A stretch of 64,000 nucleotides of DNA from Pseudomonas jessenii (GTDB lineage Bacteria; Pseudomonadota; Gammaproteobacteria; Pseudomonadales; Pseudomonadaceae): NCBI RefSeq assembly GCF_002236115.1, contig NZ_NIWT01000004.1, forward strand, positions 186,001 through 250,000, written 5' to 3'. Positions 61,335 to 64,000 of this stretch are shown piece by piece. A model generated the notes under the pieces. The model was not told where the DNA came from, made no database searches, and saw nothing but the letters and a program-made list of their open reading frames with translations. The translations under genes were made by a program, and so were the position numbers. Positions within the stretch are counted from its first letter, which is position 1. Each line of letters opens with the position of its first letter.

Positions 61335-61973
61335 ATGGAGCTACCAGAGGTAATCACCCCGCGTGTTAATACGGAAACAGCGTTGGGGCAGGCTTTGATT
61401 TCAATATTCAAATCTGTCGAAGCGGAACTGGAGCTAGAGAACGCAGGACCAGGGGCCGTCAAAATTATCGTTTTCGGTGGCTGCGCTGTTCACCTTTATA
61501 CCCATCATCGCGTTTCCACCGACGTCGATGCCGAGATTTATGAGGCTCATGTTCCCGAAGGTTTACACCTGCAAACCATGCTCGCAGAGATACCCGAACA
61601 GTTTGTTGATGAGCGATCCGGTCGATTGATGGAGCTGAACTACGACCTGCAATACAACACCAGTTTTGGTCCGATACATGAGGACTATTGGGAGCGGAGC
61701 CTTCCTATTGAAGCGTTTCCGATAGAGTCCCCGCTGCACGTTCATATCGCAGCACCTGTCGACATTGCCATCTCCAAGCTGGGCAGAGCGACCGATCAGG
61801 ACATTGGTGATATCAAGGCACTTCTCAGGGCTGGTTTCATCTTGACTACCGAGTTCCGTCGACTGGCATTGCAGGCGATTGATGTATATGTTGGCAACAA
61901 GGAGCCACCAATCTCCGTTCTCACTAATATTTTGCATGATTATCTGGAGAGCACAGATGACGAAGCCTCATAG
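61335..61973 (+). CDS. Nucleotidyltransferase-fold protein (DUF6036/AbiEii-like)
   Basis: A 212-residue protein with the pol-beta-type nucleotidyltransferase signature: Gly48-Gly49 in IIVFGGCAVHLYTHHR followed by Asp63-x-Asp65 (STDVDAEIYE), and later the VDIAISKLGRATDQDIGDIK segment near 140-160 that is typical of DUF6036 and AbiEii-like proteins. Many such proteins are parts of toxin-antitoxin or phage-defence pairs. AGAGGA precedes the ATG at 61335. Its 3' end overlaps the next gene by 17 bases. Codon use is less GC-biased than in cyo, suggesting transfer. Whether it is a toxin, an antitoxin or an RNA-modifying enzyme is not known. Confidence 0.75.
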   Translation: MELPEVITPRVNTETALGQALISIFKSVEAELELENAGPGAVKIIVFGGCAVHLYTHHRVSTDVDAEIYEAHVPEGLHLQTMLAEIPEQFVDERSGRLMELNYDLQYNTSFGPIHEDYWERSLPIEAFPIESPLHVHIAAPVDIAISKLGRATDQDIGDIKALLRAGFILTTEFRRLALQAIDVYVGNKEPPISVLTNILHDYLESTDDEAS

Positions 61974-62409
61974 CGGCCACGTCCTCTCATCCGCCTTGGA
62001 CACGCTGGTAAAAAGACCTTTAAATCAAGCGGATGACGCTGCTCTCGTGAGCGCCGCCAAAGCTGTCTGGTACTCGGACTCAAATCTTGAAAGCGAGGTT
62101 ACCGCTTTTTTGAATCGTCACACTGACGAAGTGGAGGTCCGGCGCGCTGGCTATCTGCTCGAGCGATTCACTCGATTTGCTTGCTTGTCCGATCTCCGGG
62201 TGTCGGAAACGCTCAATGTCCTCGAGCTTTTTGCACATTCGACTTCCGTGCAAGCCGTGATGCTACAAACCGTCACGCCATTGCGTCGACGCCGTGATGA
62301 ACTCGCTGTCTCTTGGGGGTTGAGTGAGGGCCTCGGCCTAAAAGCCCAAGCCCTCATGCCTTTTCAGACCCGGCATTACGAAGCTGAGCAGCGCGCCATG
62401 TTTTCCTGA
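61957..62409 (+). CDS. Helical partner protein of the nucleotidyltransferase (unknown)
   Basis: A 150-residue, mostly alpha-helical protein with no recognised domain (ALDTLVKRPLNQADDAALVS, then RRAGYLLERFTRFACLSDLR). The start at 61957 lies inside the upstream gene (17-base overlap) with GGAGAG nearby, so translation is coupled. There is no HEPN motif (R-x4-6-H), no HTH and no membrane segment. As the second member of a tight pair with a nucleotidyltransferase it is probably the cognate partner. Confidence 0.7.
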   Translation: MTKPHSGHVLSSALDTLVKRPLNQADDAALVSAAKAVWYSDSNLESEVTAFLNRHTDEVEVRRAGYLLERFTRFACLSDLRVSETLNVLELFAHSTSVQAVMLQTVTPLRRRRDELAVSWGLSEGLGLKAQALMPFQTRHYEAEQRAMFS

Positions 62410-62470
62410 GCTCTGGTTGCAGCGAAGAGGCTGCATCGTTTGGCCCAAAAATTGAAACGGCCTACAGCGC

Positions 62471-62506
62471 AAAGCCCCTCCTTTCGAGAGAACGGTGGGG
62501 CTTTTT
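62471..62506 (+). terminator. Terminator of the nucleotidyltransferase pair
   Basis: AAAGCCCC / GGGGCTTTTT with an inner CTTTCGAGAGAA loop, closely like the cyo terminator. Confidence 0.88.
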
Positions 62507-62583
62507 CATTCATGCGCGGTTGTTACAGGGGGTATCGAGCACCTTCACCACGTTATCGCTGATATCGGGTACGACGCTGAACC

Positions 62584-62677
62584 CTTGTGGGAGCGAGCTT
62601 GCTCGCGATGGCGGCGTGTCAGGCAACATCAATTTTGAATATGACGGCCTCATCGCGAGCAAGCTCGCTCCCACAAG
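62584..62677. repeat. Paired REP element, TGTGGGAG type
   Basis: Inverted TTGTGGGAGCGAGC / GCTCGCTCCCACAA copies; spacer GTCAGGCAACATCAATTTTG belongs to the palindromic-spacer family. Confidence 0.9.
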
Positions 62678-62692
62678 ATCGGTGGTCGTCGG

Positions 62693-64000
62693 TTACTTGC
62701 TTTGCTTATCAAGCAACCGGAAAAACCGCTCGCGCACTTGCAAGCTATCGCTGTGCGCCACATTGAAGCGCAGGAACTGGCTGGCATCCGGCCCTTTGCT
62801 CAGCAAGGTGCCCGGCGCCAATACCATATTGTTCTCCAGCCCTTGGCGAGCCAGGTTTTCGGCATGCAGGCCGTCCGGCAACCGCGCCCATATAAACACC
62901 CCTTCTCCGGGAAGCGAGGAAAGCGAACATCCGGCCTCCGCTAACCAACTGGCCACACGACTGTTCGATTCATAGAGCCGATCCACCGTGCGCCGCGCAT
63001 GCTTGGCATAGCTGCCGTCGCTGAGCATGGTGCAGGTGATCTGCTCCGCCAGTTCTGAGGTCACGCCACCGCAGGCCATTTTCAACGCGACCATCCGCGC
63101 CGCCAATTGTGGCGAGAGCACGGTGTAGCTGACCCGGCTGTTGGCGGTCAGGGTCTTGGAGAAGCCGGAGACATAACTCACATTGTCCAGCCCGCTGGCG
63201 GCCAGGCGCGGGGTGCGGCGATGCTGGATGTCGCAGTACAGGTCGTCTTCGACGATGTGGAAGCCATGGCGGTGGCTCAGTTCCAGCAAGCGGTAAACCT
63301 GGGCCGGGGTGAACGAGTGGCCGGTGGGGTTATGCAGCGTGCTGTTGGTCATGTACAGCACGGGTTTGTGGGCGATCAGCAGTTGCTCGAAGGCGTCGAG
63401 GTCCATGCCGTCGCAATCCCGTGCGATGGTGATGACCTTGGCCCCGTGCAGCGCCAGATTGGCGTGCATGTTGAAGTAGCAGGGGTCGTCGAGCAGTACG
63501 GTGTCGCCGGGTTTGACCAGCAGGCGCATCAGCAGGTCGATGGCCTGCATGGTGTTGGCGGTGGTGATGATCTGGTCCACCGGCGCTTCGATGCCGAAGG
63601 TCGCCAGCTTCACCCGCAGGGCCTGGCGCAACGGCAAGTAACCGCCGGCCACGCCGTACTCGCCCATGCGCAACGACGTTGCTCGCAGGGTACTGCGCAC
63701 GGCTTTCTGTAATTCTTCGGCGGGTAGCCACGAGGTCGGCAGAAAACCGCAGCCGGGGCGCAGCGCGCCGTTGTCCAGCAGCAAGGCGCGACGAATCACG
63801 CTGAGGGTGTCCTGGGGTTGCAGGTCCGGGCCGGTGCCGCTTTTCAGCGCCGCTTCGGAGCGATGCACGTAATGCCCGGAGCCCTGCCGCGACACCACCA
63901 GCCCCTTGGCCCGCATGCGGTCCAGTGCATCGACCACCGTGGACTTGCCTACGTTCATCAAGTCGGAGAGTTCGCGAATCGGCGGCAGCTTGGCGCCGTG
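62693..64000 (-). CDS. MocR-type GntR regulator with aminotransferase-like domain, 5' end missing
   Basis: The reading frame is open to the window edge; 435 codons are present. The N-terminal part is the end of a GntR winged helix (LPPIRELSDLMNVGKSTVVD, then RMRAKGLVVSRQGSGHYV). A fold-type I PLP aminotransferase domain follows, with DDPCYFNMHANLAL near 200 codons from the edge, EDDLYCDI and the probable PLP lysine in SGFSKTLTANSRVSY. MocR regulators sense PLP or amino compounds and usually control a divergent gene, which would lie outside the window. The target is unknown. Confidence 0.9.
   Translation of the reverse strand, partial: HGAKLPPIRELSDLMNVGKSTVVDALDRMRAKGLVVSRQGSGHYVHRSEAALKSGTGPDLQPQDTLSVIRRALLLDNGALRPGCGFLPTSWLPAEELQKAVRSTLRATSLRMGEYGVAGGYLPLRQALRVKLATFGIEAPVDQIITTANTMQAIDLLMRLLVKPGDTVLLDDPCYFNMHANLALHGAKVITIARDCDGMDLDAFEQLLIAHKPVLYMTNSTLHNPTGHSFTPAQVYRLLELSHRHGFHIVEDDLYCDIQHRRTPRLAASGLDNVSYVSGFSKTLTANSRVSYTVLSPQLAARMVALKMACGGVTSELAEQITCTMLSDGSYAKHARRTVDRLYESNSRVASWLAEAGCSLSSLPGEGVFIWARLPDGLHAENLARQGLENNMVLAPGTLLSKGPDASQFLRFNVAHSDSLQVRERFFRLLDKQSK

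Noticed and set aside
61957..62409. The small partner protein as a HEPN toxin of the HepT-MNT type
   Set aside because: No R-x4-6-H motif is present and the gene order and lengths do not match that system.

Overview
The window is chromosomal DNA of a fluorescent Pseudomonas, most likely from the P. fluorescens complex. Three things point there: the fused cysNC, folM-folE-folX, hmgR/hmgABC, norR-hmp and cyoABCDE gene sets; a uniformly high third-position GC; and at least sixteen copies of the paired REP element built on the core TGTGGGAGCGAGCTTGCTCG, which is typical of that group. No rRNA, tRNA, CRISPR array, complete insertion sequence or prophage is visible. Both ends cut genes: the 3' part of cysNC on the left and a MocR-type regulator on the right.

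Layout. 1-10 kb: end of cysNC, a lysophospholipid-type acyltransferase fused head-to-tail with pta, DUF3565 protein, SlyD-like FKBP, glutathione peroxidase, old-yellow-enzyme reductase, GT4 glycosyltransferase, cysZ and trxB. 10-17 kb: a 2-aminoadipate-type transaminase, HopJ/DUF1244 pair, the tetrahydromonapterin genes folM-folE-folX, then a compact putative light-response group (membrane-anchored ABM-domain protein, class II LitR-like MerR regulator without cobalamin ligands, PilZ protein, short LOV photoreceptor). 17-28 kb: flavodoxin, class II aldolase plus MEST-like hydrolase, a short-chain dehydrogenase, a peptidoglycan amidase, a structured intergenic region that may encode a small RNA, DUF1302-DUF1329 and a MalT-like LuxR regulator. 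28-35 kb: a GC-poor orphan, then homogentisate catabolism (hmgR, hmgA, fahA, maiA) and a leucine-dehydrogenase-like protein lacking a catalytic lysine. 35-48 kb: SOS gene yebG with a LexA box, psiE, serine dehydratase with LysR, ribosome hibernation factor, a complete iron-controlled sigma/anti-sigma/TonB receptor set, AraC plus DMT transporter, and a 2-ketoacid reductase. 48-64 kb: small conserved proteins, GNAT, CheV, the nitric-oxide module norR-hmp, dsbB, cytochrome bo3 operon cyoABCDE, a two-gene nucleotidyltransferase cassette bracketed by near-identical terminators, and the MocR regulator.

Most genes are core or shell functions of the genus. The parts that deserve attention are the LitR/LOV group (a cobalamin-free light-sensing arrangement), the nucleotidyltransferase cassette at 61.3-62.4 kb (toxin-antitoxin or defence-like, not recognised as a named system), the candidate small RNA at about 21.6-21.8 kb, the SD-masking hairpin before the DUF1302 gene, and the Lys-to-Val change in the leucine dehydrogenase homologue. 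Functions are read from protein motifs and context only; no database search was run.
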